Part shown: positions 27,858 through 35,449 of the stretch, one piece after another
How positions within the stretch are numbered: the first letter of the stretch is position 1
Layout: every line of letters starts with the position of its first letter
Assembly: GCF_017979475.1 (NCBI RefSeq)
Contig: NZ_JAERIT010000004.1
Location: forward strand, 124,001-188,000
Length of the DNA stretch: 64,000 nt
Origin: Helicobacter pullorum NCTC 12824
GTDB lineage: Bacteria; Campylobacterota; Campylobacteria; Campylobacterales; Helicobacteraceae
Direction: 5' to 3'
Made by a program: the position numbers and the translations under genes
The notes under the pieces: generated by a model
Told to the model about the DNA's origin: nothing
Databases searched by the model: none
What the model saw: the letters and a program-made list of their open reading frames with translations, nothing else

Positions 27858-28079
27858 TTAATGGGTTGGCATTTTTTGATTTTGTTCAAGTTGCATTATT
27901 TTTTGTTCGAGATTCTTTTGATTTTTGCTAAGATTGGCAGTAGCAGTGATTTGATTGAGTAGAATCCACAGGCTAAGGGCAGCGAAAAGAATAGTAATTA
28001 CACAACAAATCAGTGCTATTTTAATGGCTTTTAGGGAAGTTTTTTGCTGTTGTTTGAGTTCTTTGCGTAAGTTTTCCAT
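27858..28079 (-). CDS. Small single-span membrane protein of unknown function
   Basis: A 73-residue protein with a basic N-terminus (MENLRKELKQQQKTSLK), one membrane span (about residues 20-42: IKIALICCVITILFAALSLWIL) and a C-terminal coiled-coil-like segment (KNQKNLEQKIMQLEQNQ). No family is recognised. Its ATG overlaps the stop of the upstream ABC permease (TAATG), so it is the last translated gene of that operon. The topology would place the coiled coil in the periplasm. No function is proposed. Confidence 0.65.
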   Translation of the reverse strand: MENLRKELKQQQKTSLKAIKIALICCVITILFAALSLWILLNQITATANLSKNQKNLEQKIMQLEQNQKMPTH

Positions 28080-28909
28080 TAATAGTCCTTTGAAAAGTAT
28101 TTTGTTGTTGTGAAATGATGTATAAGTGCCAATATAAAAGAAAAAATTGAAAGCAAGATAACAATGCTAGCACCTGCTTGTAAGTCATAAAAATAAGCAA
28201 CGAGAATCCCTCCAAGCATACAGATAAAGGAAATAAGGCTAGAGGCAAACATCATTTTGGCTAAAGAGTTGGTAAAAATTTCACTGCAATAAGCGGGAAT
28301 GCTTAAGAGTGCGACAATTAAAATTATTCCCACTGAACGCATAGAAATAACAATTCCAAGTGCAATGAGTATCATTAGAGCCATACTAAAAAAGTTTGTT
28401 CGTATTCCTTGAAGTTGTGTAAATTCGCTATCATAAGAGATTCCAAGAATAATGCGGTAATTAAAAATTATAAAAAGAATTAATAAAATAGAGAAGACAA
28501 TCATATAATAAATATCGTTTTCTGTGATACTAAGAATACTTCCAAACAAATATCCCATAAAATCTTTGTTATATCCTGGCGTGAGTTCTACTAAAATAAT
28601 TCCCAATGCCATTCCAAAAGCCCAAAGCGATCCTACTAGAGAATCTAAACGCTCTTTGCCATAAAGAAGCATATAAGCTAAGATAATCGCACACAAAATG
28701 CTAAAAATTGTTGAACCAAGCATAATGGGGAGACCAAAAAAGGCGGCAATCCCTACTCCTCCATATACGCTATGAGCAATCCCTCCAGCGATGAAAACCA
28801 TTCTGTTGGTAACTGCAATGGTGCCAATGATACCGCAAATAATGCTTGTAAAAAAAGCACCAATAATGGCATTTTGGACAAAGGTGTATTCTAAAATCTC
28901 AATCAACAA
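28079..28909 (-). CDS. Metal (zinc/manganese-type) ABC transporter permease
   Basis: A 276-residue ABC-3 family permease with about eight membrane spans, of the ZnuB/MntB type. Family blocks include GAFFTSIICGIIGTIAVTNRM, FIAGGIAHSVYGGVG and VGIILIVALLSIPA. It works with the ATPase encoded at 30265-30996. The two are separated by mqo but lie on the same transcript. No periplasmic metal-binding protein gene is present in the window. The metal cannot be told from the permease. It overlaps mqo by 11 bases. Confidence 0.88.
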   Translation of the reverse strand: MLIEILEYTFVQNAIIGAFFTSIICGIIGTIAVTNRMVFIAGGIAHSVYGGVGIAAFFGLPIMLGSTIFSILCAIILAYMLLYGKERLDSLVGSLWAFGMALGIILVELTPGYNKDFMGYLFGSILSITENDIYYMIVFSILLILFIIFNYRIILGISYDSEFTQLQGIRTNFFSMALMILIALGIVISMRSVGIILIVALLSIPAYCSEIFTNSLAKMMFASSLISFICMLGGILVAYFYDLQAGASIVILLSIFSFILALIHHFTTTKYFSKDY

Positions 28910-30254
28910 GCCACTCCAAATCTTCTTCGTTTAGCTCCTCTTTGATTTTGTCCATTTTGATATCTGCTTGTAGATATTCAGTGATTTCTAGCATATCCAC
29001 AAGGGCATTTTTCATACAGCTTGTAGCACCCGGACTTGGCGTCATATTGAAGGTAATTCCTTTGTTGCTTTTGATTTTTTTCTCTCCTAAGATAAGTTTT
29101 TTTTGTGTTTTATCTAGCACTTGAGGGCGGATTCCGCCAAATCCATCGGCATAGGATAGTTCATTGAGTTGTATTGAAGGAATAATTTTTTTGGCTTCTT
29201 CCCAAAAATATTTTTTGCCAATGCTTGGAATCTCATAAATAAAATTTCTAAAGATATAGTTTCTAATTTCGCTATCAGAAAGCAAATCCCACATAATTTT
29301 GGTTGTTGCACTGCCAAATCCAAATGATTTCATAAAATCTGCATAAGTCCCATTTTTGAAGCGTTCTAATTTAGGCAAAGCAAGTGCGGTTGGTCCTAGT
29401 CTAGTTTTGCCTTGTGCGACAACATCAGGATCACCATGGATAGCAGCAAATGGAAGTTTTGGATTTTGCACAGTATAAACTTTGCCTTGCAATTTATTCC
29501 CGGGAATAAAATAAAAACTACCAGAAACAGGCAAACACCCTAAATCTAGCCCATACCCCATATTTTGTGCTAAAAGTAGAGAATGTGCTCCTGCATTTAC
29601 CAAAACAAAAGAAGCACTAATGGGCTCTTGCCCTTGAGATTGGATTGTATAGCCACCATCGCCTTGTTGGATAATATTAGTTACTTTATGGTTGAAAAAT
29701 ACTTTGTGTTCCCCAAAAATACTTTGTTCTATCATATGGTTTGCAGTTGAACAAAAATTCATCGCACAGAAACTTTTTCTCATTCCAGAACCTATAATCG
29801 CTTCAGGTCTGTCGCTACCATCCAACATTTTTACAACATTTGGTTCAATTTGCTTTAATGTTTCTTTGTCAAAAAATTCTAAATTAGGATAAATTTCTTT
29901 AAACTCTTCATGGCGTTTTGTCATAAAATCTACTTCTTTTTCCCCCACACCAATTGCCATTTTTTGGTATTCAAAAATACTTTTATTTTGTAGATTGTGG
30001 TAAAAAGCATAAGAAACAAGAAGTTTGGCTGCTCTTGAGACCTTTTTGGCTTTCTCAAAAGTATAGTTTGTTTCTATATCGCCAGAATGAATTGTTTGTG
30101 AATTGTTGTTGCCACTAGAGCTTAATGTGGCAGGTTGAGAATACTTTTCTAGTAAGGCAACTTTTTTAATATCTGTGTAATGTGTTAGTGCATAAAATAG
30201 CGCACTTCCAGAAATACCTGCCCCAATGATTGCTACATCATAAGAATTATTCAT
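28899..30254 (-). CDS. mqo: Malate:quinone oxidoreductase (FAD-dependent)
   Basis: A peripheral membrane FAD enzyme that oxidises malate to oxaloacetate and reduces quinone. The dinucleotide fold is YDVAIIGAGISGSALFYAL. The block LSSSGNNNSQTIHSGDIETNY is characteristic of the Mqo group, and INVAGAHS-like LVNAGAHSLLLAQNMGYG is the second FAD contact. Its 451 residues match the short Helicobacter type (HP0086 of H. pylori, from memory). It sits between the ATPase and permease genes of a metal ABC transporter, overlapping the permease by 11 bases and 10 bases after the ATPase. With mdh at 5.3 kb the cell can oxidise malate by two routes. Confidence 0.9.
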   Translation of the reverse strand: MNNSYDVAIIGAGISGSALFYALTHYTDIKKVALLEKYSQPATLSSSGNNNSQTIHSGDIETNYTFEKAKKVSRAAKLLVSYAFYHNLQNKSIFEYQKMAIGVGEKEVDFMTKRHEEFKEIYPNLEFFDKETLKQIEPNVVKMLDGSDRPEAIIGSGMRKSFCAMNFCSTANHMIEQSIFGEHKVFFNHKVTNIIQQGDGGYTIQSQGQEPISASFVLVNAGAHSLLLAQNMGYGLDLGCLPVSGSFYFIPGNKLQGKVYTVQNPKLPFAAIHGDPDVVAQGKTRLGPTALALPKLERFKNGTYADFMKSFGFGSATTKIMWDLLSDSEIRNYIFRNFIYEIPSIGKKYFWEEAKKIIPSIQLNELSYADGFGGIRPQVLDKTQKKLILGEKKIKSNKGITFNMTPSPGATSCMKNALVDMLEITEYLQADIKMDKIKEELNEEDLEWLVD

Positions 30255-30264
30255 AAATTACCTC

Positions 30265-30996
30265 CTAATTTTTAAAATATTGCGATTGCATTAACATTTC
30301 AACTTCGCAAAAATGTTCTTTAGCAATTTGATTATTGATTTGAGGAAGTTCATGTTCTTTTGCTTCCTGATTGACATATAAAACTTTTTTTGCATAGCCT
30401 AATAACACTGAAATATCATGGCTAATCATAATTATAGTCTTTTCTTTATTTAAAGTTTGTAATAAATCGTAAATTTCTTTTTGGTTTTTTTGGTCAATAC
30501 TTGCTGTTGGTTCATCTAAGATTAATAGATTTGGATTCCCACACAATGCTCTTGCAATTAGAACCCTTTGTCTTTGTCCTCCTGAAAGACTTCCAATTTT
30601 TTTATCGGCATAAGATTCAAGATGAAACTGCTCTAAAAGTTCCATAGCATTTTTTTTTGCATTTTTAGGCAAGAAACCTCCAAAAAGTTTTGGTTTTAAG
30701 AATCCCATCATCACAACTTCAAGTGTAGAGATAGGAAAATGGCGATTTAAGAAAGTGTTTTGTGGCACATAGCCGATGCGTAAGTTTTGGCTTTTTAGAA
30801 TCTTCCCGCTACTTGGCTTTAATAGTCCAACTAATAGGCGTGCTAGAGTGCTTTTTCCGCCCCCATTTGGTCCAATGATTGCCCAAAAATCATTTTCATA
30901 AATTGTCCAATCCACATTATACAAAATTCGTTCTTTGGTAAAATAAAAATTAACATTTTTACATTCAATTATTTTTTTAGGATTATTGTTTTGCAT
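30265..30996 (-). CDS. Metal (zinc/manganese-type) ABC transporter ATP-binding protein
   Basis: A 243-residue ABC ATPase. Walker A is GPNGGGKST, the signature motif LSGGQRQRVLIARAL, Walker B LLILDEPTASID and the switch histidine is in IIMISHDI. The variant GPNGGGKST and the IGYVPQ Q-loop are typical of ZnuC/MntB-like ATPases, pairing it with the ABC-3 permease at 28079-28909. A run of nine A residues in the coding strand (T-run near 30650-30658) could be slippage-prone. It overlaps the end of the NlpC/P60 gene by 14 bases. Confidence 0.9.
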   Translation of the reverse strand: MQNNNPKKIIECKNVNFYFTKERILYNVDWTIYENDFWAIIGPNGGGKSTLARLLVGLLKPSSGKILKSQNLRIGYVPQNTFLNRHFPISTLEVVMMGFLKPKLFGGFLPKNAKKNAMELLEQFHLESYADKKIGSLSGGQRQRVLIARALCGNPNLLILDEPTASIDQKNQKEIYDLLQTLNKEKTIIMISHDISVLLGYAKKVLYVNQEAKEHELPQINNQIAKEHFCEVEMLMQSQYFKN

Positions 30997-32317
30997 ATTC
31001 TAACTCATCTATATTAAAAAGATTTCGCATTCCATAAATGCCTTTAATTAGCAGGGTATCTTGATTGATTCCTTGAATATTCTCTCCAATATTCAATGGA
31101 GTTATGGCGATTTTTCCAATGATTTTTCTCCCTTCTTGTGTTTCATTTTGTAGCGTTTTTAGTCCCCATATATCATGAAGAGCAAAAATTTCTCCATTTA
31201 TCTCCCCAATATAAAGCATAATATGTCCTTTCATTCCAAGCAAAGTTGCAAAGGGAATGGCATGGTTTTTGATAGCTAGAATCTTTTCTGGCGGATTTAG
31301 GTGGCTTAAATCTATAAAAGTGGCTTGATTTTTGCCAATTTGTGCTTGAGAGTTTCTAGGGAGATAAAAGCCAAAATTTCCTAAAGTATCCCGCAAAAAC
31401 ATAGAACAATCTCTATTTCCAAGCATTCCTCCCCAGCCATATTTTTCTCCGATGATATTTTGTGCAAGGGAGGCATAATTTTGGCTAGAAAAACGCATAG
31501 GGAATTTTGTAAAGTTTTTTGTAGATAGATGAACTTGAACTTCTTTTGCAAAGCCTCTTTGGGTGCGAGTAAAAATAAAGCTCTCATAAAGATTTTTGGT
31601 GCTACCAATGAGGGGCAAAAGCATACCAATGCGTGCAGATTCTAAAAATTCATTATGGGTATTTCTAAGAGGTGTATAGTCTTTTTTGACAACTAAGAAA
31701 TCTTTTGTATTTTTTAGTTTTTGGATTTGATGATTGTCCAAAATCGCCACATTAAGAGATTCTACCCATCCACTAACAAAGCCGCTTTCTATAAAAACCC
31801 ATTTTTTTGATTTGGAATAATGTGTGATAAGCACAGGTGTGCCTAGATAGATGGAGGAATTTTGCCAATAATCAAAAGGATAGCCTTCGCCTGCTTGTTT
31901 TGGATTTAAAAATCGTGGTTTATTGGTTGGCAAAACTCTAATATCACAAGAGCGTGTGATAATAGCAGGTTTTTTTGCATTTGGAAAATTATCAAAATCC
32001 GCTTCTTTTTCTAAGAATTGGATTTCTTGGAGTGTGTAGGGTTGGAGATTCTCGCCAAAACCATAATTTCTTAAAGCTTGTTGTAATCCCCATTTGACTT
32101 CTGTGGAAGTGTGTTTTGGATTTTTAGAAAAAGGGGCAAAAAAATGCTTGAGATATTCTTGTTTTAAGGCTTTTGTGGAGGAAGTTTTGAGGGTTGCATT
32201 AATGGAAATATAATCTTTTGGGTTTTGGTTTGGCAAATGGATTGGGATTTGTGAGGGTTTTTGTGAGCAGGCACAAAAAAGGATAAGATAAAGTATAAAA
32301 AAGCAATATTTTACCAT
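30983..32317 (-). CDS. NlpC/P60 family cell-wall hydrolase lipoprotein with SH3 domains
   Basis: A 444-residue envelope protein. The signal peptide ends LILFCACSQ with a lipobox-like Cys17. The middle has SH3-like domains (RSCDIRVLPTNKPRF; WVFIESGFVSGWVESLN). The C-terminal NlpC/P60 peptidase has the catalytic cysteine in GNRDCSMFLRDTLG and the histidine in MKGHIMLYIGEI. Such enzymes cleave peptidoglycan stem peptides. In H. pylori a similar gene (HP0087, from memory) lies beside mqo, so the link is old. It overlaps the ABC ATPase gene downstream and the ArsC-like gene upstream. Confidence 0.82.
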   Translation of the reverse strand: MVKYCFFILYLILFCACSQKPSQIPIHLPNQNPKDYISINATLKTSSTKALKQEYLKHFFAPFSKNPKHTSTEVKWGLQQALRNYGFGENLQPYTLQEIQFLEKEADFDNFPNAKKPAIITRSCDIRVLPTNKPRFLNPKQAGEGYPFDYWQNSSIYLGTPVLITHYSKSKKWVFIESGFVSGWVESLNVAILDNHQIQKLKNTKDFLVVKKDYTPLRNTHNEFLESARIGMLLPLIGSTKNLYESFIFTRTQRGFAKEVQVHLSTKNFTKFPMRFSSQNYASLAQNIIGEKYGWGGMLGNRDCSMFLRDTLGNFGFYLPRNSQAQIGKNQATFIDLSHLNPPEKILAIKNHAIPFATLLGMKGHIMLYIGEINGEIFALHDIWGLKTLQNETQEGRKIIGKIAITPLNIGENIQGINQDTLLIKGIYGMRNLFNIDELEYAKQ

Positions 32318-32652
32318 TGCATTTTCTCATATTTTTCTAAATCAAATCCCACAATAGTTTCATTTGGTGTGCTAATTACCGGTCTTTTAATCAAGGTGGG
32401 TTCTTTTAAAAGATAGTCTTTAATTTCTTCTTGGGAGAGGTTTTTATCTTTTAAGCCTAATTTTTTGTAAGTTGTTCCCTTGCTATTACAAAGAGTTGCA
32501 AGGGGAATTGTTTTGAGCCATAATTCTAATTCTTCTTGACTTGGGGGAGTTTTTTTGAAATCAATGAATTCATATTGAATTTTGTGTTCTTCTAAAAAAT
32601 TAAGTGCTTTTTTGACGCTCCCGCAATTTTTGATACCATAAACTTTTATCAT
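32311..32652 (-). CDS. ArsC/Spx/YffB-family protein
   Basis: A 113-residue thioredoxin-fold protein with MIKVYGIKNCGSVKKALNFLEE, where the single cysteine (Cys10) sits at the position of the ArsC catalytic cysteine, and a C-terminal KRPVISTPNETIVGFD block with the conserved arginine-proline. It fits the YffB group better than true arsenate reductases, since no ars genes are nearby. Reaction unknown. Its start overlaps the azlD stop by one base, and its end overlaps the NlpC gene by seven. Confidence 0.85.
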   Translation of the reverse strand: MIKVYGIKNCGSVKKALNFLEEHKIQYEFIDFKKTPPSQEELELWLKTIPLATLCNSKGTTYKKLGLKDKNLSQEEIKDYLLKEPTLIKRPVISTPNETIVGFDLEKYEKMQW

Positions 32653-32981
32653 TAAAATATCCTTATCATAAAAATATAAAAAATAATCCCTATAAATATA
32701 CTAAAAACTGAATTTTTAAACCATAAAAAACACAAAGTTGCAGCAAAGATTCCGCTAATTTCATAGATTCCATAAGTTTCATGCCAAGGTGTTCCTAATA
32801 GGCTAAAAAAGATTAAAAGTGTCATAATTAAAAGTGGCATTGTTTCTTGGAGATATTTTAGAAAATTGTTGTTAGCTATGTTTTTGAAAACAAAAAAGGG
32901 CAATAATCTTGTCATTGCTGTGCCAAATGAGGCAGCTAAAATTGCCCCTATGAGATAAAAGGTATCAAAATTATTTTGCAT
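32652..32981 (-). CDS. azlD: AzlD-family branched-chain amino-acid exporter small subunit
   Basis: A 109-residue integral membrane protein with three to four spans and the TRLLPFFVFKN motif near residue 24. With AzlC it forms an LIV-E type exporter of branched-chain or related amino acids. It overlaps azlC by 11 bases, and the pair is always found together. The substrate is assumed from the family. Confidence 0.85.
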   Translation of the reverse strand: MQNNFDTFYLIGAILAASFGTAMTRLLPFFVFKNIANNNFLKYLQETMPLLIMTLLIFFSLLGTPWHETYGIYEISGIFAATLCFLWFKNSVFSIFIGIIFYIFMIRIF

Positions 32982-33654
32982 AATCTATCCATTTTTTGCC
33001 AAATAATAAAATTAAAATTCCCACAAAAATGCTAAGGAGCAAAAAATATTTGCTAGGAAAAATAATCAATCCTATCACCCCTAATACTAAGCCGATATAG
33101 AATGGCTTTTTATTGATAGAGTTTTGCAAAAGAGAAAGGGTAAGTACGCTAAAAAGGGCTGTTAGGGCAAATTCTACCCCATCTGGTTGGAATCCTATAC
33201 CGCTTCCCAAAAAGATTCCAATACCACTACCCAAAACCCAGTAACAATGATTGAAAAAAGTAATATAAAAATAGTTTTTTTCTAAATCTTTTTGATTGAG
33301 ATTCAATGAAGCATGATTAGCCTTTAGCACAGCAAAAGTTTCATCAGTTAGTCCAAAAAGAATATAATATTTAACAATCCCAAATTTCTTAATTTCATCA
33401 GTGATGGCAAGGGAATAAAAAATGTGTCGGATATTTAAAATAAAAGAAGCAATGGCAATCTCTAAGAATCCAGTGTAAGTAGAAATGAGAGAGACAAGCA
33501 AAAATTGTCCTGCACCTGTAAAGATTAAAATAGAAATTAAAATCCCATAAAACCAGTCAAGTTGGAGTTTAGAAAAAAGGATTCCAAATGCCATTCCAAG
33601 GGGTAAATATCCCATTAAAACCGGTAATGATTGGATAAAGCTTCTTTTGAACAA
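32971..33654 (-). CDS. azlC: AzlC-family branched-chain amino-acid exporter large subunit
   Basis: A 227-residue membrane protein with about seven spans. Family blocks are LPVLMGYLPLGMAFGILFSK at the N-terminus, FTGAGQFLLVSLI in span 2 and LNIRHIFYSLAI. It is the first gene of a long minus-strand run (azlC, azlD, arsC-like, nlpC, ABC ATPase, mqo, permease, small protein), in which nearly every junction overlaps or nearly abuts. Confidence 0.87.
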   Translation of the reverse strand: MFKRSFIQSLPVLMGYLPLGMAFGILFSKLQLDWFYGILISILIFTGAGQFLLVSLISTYTGFLEIAIASFILNIRHIFYSLAITDEIKKFGIVKYYILFGLTDETFAVLKANHASLNLNQKDLEKNYFYITFFNHCYWVLGSGIGIFLGSGIGFQPDGVEFALTALFSVLTLSLLQNSINKKPFYIGLVLGVIGLIIFPSKYFLLLSIFVGILILLFGKKWIDYAK

Positions 33655-33739
33655 TTAAAATCCTTTTAAAATTTGCAATTATAACAAAATATGTGAAAAA
33701 TTAATGTGGATTAAGCGGTGTAAAACCGACAATTTTGCA

Positions 33740-33768
33740 TTGAAAATGTCCTTAAAATATAGTAAAAT
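33740..33768 (+). promoter_or_regulatory. Promoter of the GT8 glycosyltransferase gene
   Basis: TTGAAA (33740-33745) and TAAAAT (33763-33768) are spaced by 17 bases, 38 bases before the preferred start codon. A small CGGT/ACCG hairpin lies upstream at 33716-33728 in the gap between the divergent azlC and this gene. Confidence 0.5.
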
Positions 33769-33806
33769 CCACTCTTAAGAGTTCATAAATCCATTTGGAG
33801 AATAAA

Positions 33807-35030
33807 TTGAAGAAGTATAAATTTGGTATTTTATTAGCCGCCACAAAAGATTCAAGTTTCACACTTGGGACTATGATTGCAAATATCAAAGACAAAATGG
33901 GGGATTTTGTAGATATTTTTTATATTATTCATGATGGATTTAGTTTAGAAGATATGGAAGCGATGAAAAAGCTTTCTAAAAATAGCGAGATTGTTTTTTC
34001 TGAATTTACACAAGAGACTTTTATGGGGAATTTTAGGAAGTTTGGAGGCAATGCTTTAAAATTTAATTTTTCTAGTGGCTTTTTGGGGCGTTGGACACAT
34101 ATGGTGTATGCTTGCTTTGAGGTGTTTAGATTTTTGGAAGAATGCGAAAGTATTTTGTATTTGGATTTTGATATTTTAATACTAAAAGGAATGGAGCATT
34201 TAGCAAAATTAAAAGAGCAAGGAATTAGTATTGCTGCTGAGAGAGGCAAGAAACGCTTAAATGAGGTGTATCCTCACTATAATGGAGAGTTTGCAAATAA
34301 TCCAATCTATCGTTCTGGAAGTGTTTTGGTGAATGATACAATTTTGGATCCTAAGGAATGCTATGCTTTTGTGTATCAAAAAAGTGCGGATGTAGCTTAT
34401 GGGCTAAATGATCAAGGCATTTTATCTTTGCTGATTTATGAAAAAAATCTAAAAACACAAAATCTTGGGAAAGAATATGTAGGCAGTGTGCATTGGCTAA
34501 GCAATGATGAAGTGTATTTTGTCCATGCTTATGGAAGAGATAATCGTTTTTGGAATAATCGCCTTTGTCATCAAGTTTGGAGAGAATGGGAAGAGTATTA
34601 TAATGTTTGGCTAAAAGCTGGCGGTTCCCCATACAAAGGTGGGTTTGTGGCAAATACGACTTATGGCTATGAAAGGGTGCGGTTTCATTTGACTTATAAA
34701 ATTGGATATGCAGTTATCGAGATTCAAAGGAATCTTAAAAGTAAATGGGAGTATTTGAAGCTGCCTTTAATAATGATAAAAATTACCCTCAAACACAAAA
34801 GGAAGCTTAGAGAGTATCACAAAAAGATTCAAGAATTTCCGCATTTGAAATTACCTCCCCTTAGTGCATATGATTACAATCAGATTTTGCAAGAAAAGCA
34901 AAGCATTCCTTATAGGCTTGGGGAGGCGATATTGGAGTTTTATAGGGAGTGGTGGAAATTTGATATTTTTAGATTATATAGGAAAATTAACGCAATCAAA
35001 AAGGAAGCTCAACTAAGATTTAAAAATTAA
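33807..35030 (+). CDS. Glycosyltransferase family 8-type enzyme
   Basis: A 407-residue cytoplasmic sugar transferase. The GT-A style DxD metal site is LYLDFDILILK (Asp120 and Asp122 from this start). SGSVLVND and VYFVHAYGRDNRFWNN are the remaining family blocks, the latter with the HxxG-like catalytic histidine. The start is taken as TTG at 33807, because GGAG (33797-33800) is six bases upstream; a TTG at 33795 would add four residues and lack a site. The C-terminal 120 residues are basic and may bind membranes. Likely role: LOS, O-chain or other surface glycan synthesis. It stands alone between azlC and purL, so the acceptor is unknown. Confidence 0.8.
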   Translation: MKKYKFGILLAATKDSSFTLGTMIANIKDKMGDFVDIFYIIHDGFSLEDMEAMKKLSKNSEIVFSEFTQETFMGNFRKFGGNALKFNFSSGFLGRWTHMVYACFEVFRFLEECESILYLDFDILILKGMEHLAKLKEQGISIAAERGKKRLNEVYPHYNGEFANNPIYRSGSVLVNDTILDPKECYAFVYQKSADVAYGLNDQGILSLLIYEKNLKTQNLGKEYVGSVHWLSNDEVYFVHAYGRDNRFWNNRLCHQVWREWEEYYNVWLKAGGSPYKGGFVANTTYGYERVRFHLTYKIGYAVIEIQRNLKSKWEYLKLPLIMIKITLKHKRKLREYHKKIQEFPHLKLPPLSAYDYNQILQEKQSIPYRLGEAILEFYREWWKFDIFRLYRKINAIKKEAQLRFKN

Positions 35031-35449
35031 AATGCCTCAAAGCCAAGCAAAATACATTTATCAAAATAGGGTAGGACGCACATTGCGTGAAATTTTCCTC
35101 CAATTCCTATATCTTTTAGGGTTTCATAGTATTTTATGTCAAATTGTAGATGAGAACCTTTTTGCGTGGAGATTCCAACGCCGCTTAGTGTATTTAGATA
35201 AATAAAACTTTCAATTTGGCTAGAAATAAGAATCAAAGAATATTTTAAAGAGAGTTTTTCTTGTGGAGTTAGGAGGTGGTAAGCTTCCAAACTTAGCAGT
35301 TTGCGATGGCGAAAGTGTATGTAATTTTTTTGTAGGCTTTGCTTATGAACTTGCTGATAAAAACTATCTAAGTCCATAGAATAGAGGGGAATAATCCCCA
35401 AAAAGAGGATAATTCTAAAGTGTTTGGATAATTTCTCTAAAACTATCAA
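35027..35449 (-). CDS. Uncharacterised small secreted-type protein downstream of purL
   Basis: The frame encodes up to 155 residues, but its 5' part lies inside purL. A TTG at 35447-35449 gives 140 residues beginning with a basic, then hydrophobic segment ([20 protein letters not shown]) that looks like a signal peptide. An ATG at 35375-35377 would give 116 residues without it. The mature part ([53 protein letters not shown]) is not a family I recognise. It overlaps the purL 3' end and converges with the GT8 gene, overlapping it by four bases. It is probably real, as the frame is long and the leader plausible. Start uncertain. Confidence 0.5.
   Translation of the reverse strand: MIVLEKLSKHFRIILFLGIIPLYSMDLDSFYQQVHKQSLQKNYIHFRHRKLLSLEAYHLLTPQEKLSLKYSLILISSQIESFIYLNTLSGVGISTQKGSHLQFDIKYYETLKDIGIGGKFHAMCVLPYFDKCILLGFEAF

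Noticed and set aside
32311-32652. Arsenate reductase
   Set aside because: It has the ArsC fold but sits among amino-acid export and cell-wall genes with no arsenic resistance gene; the YffB group fits better.
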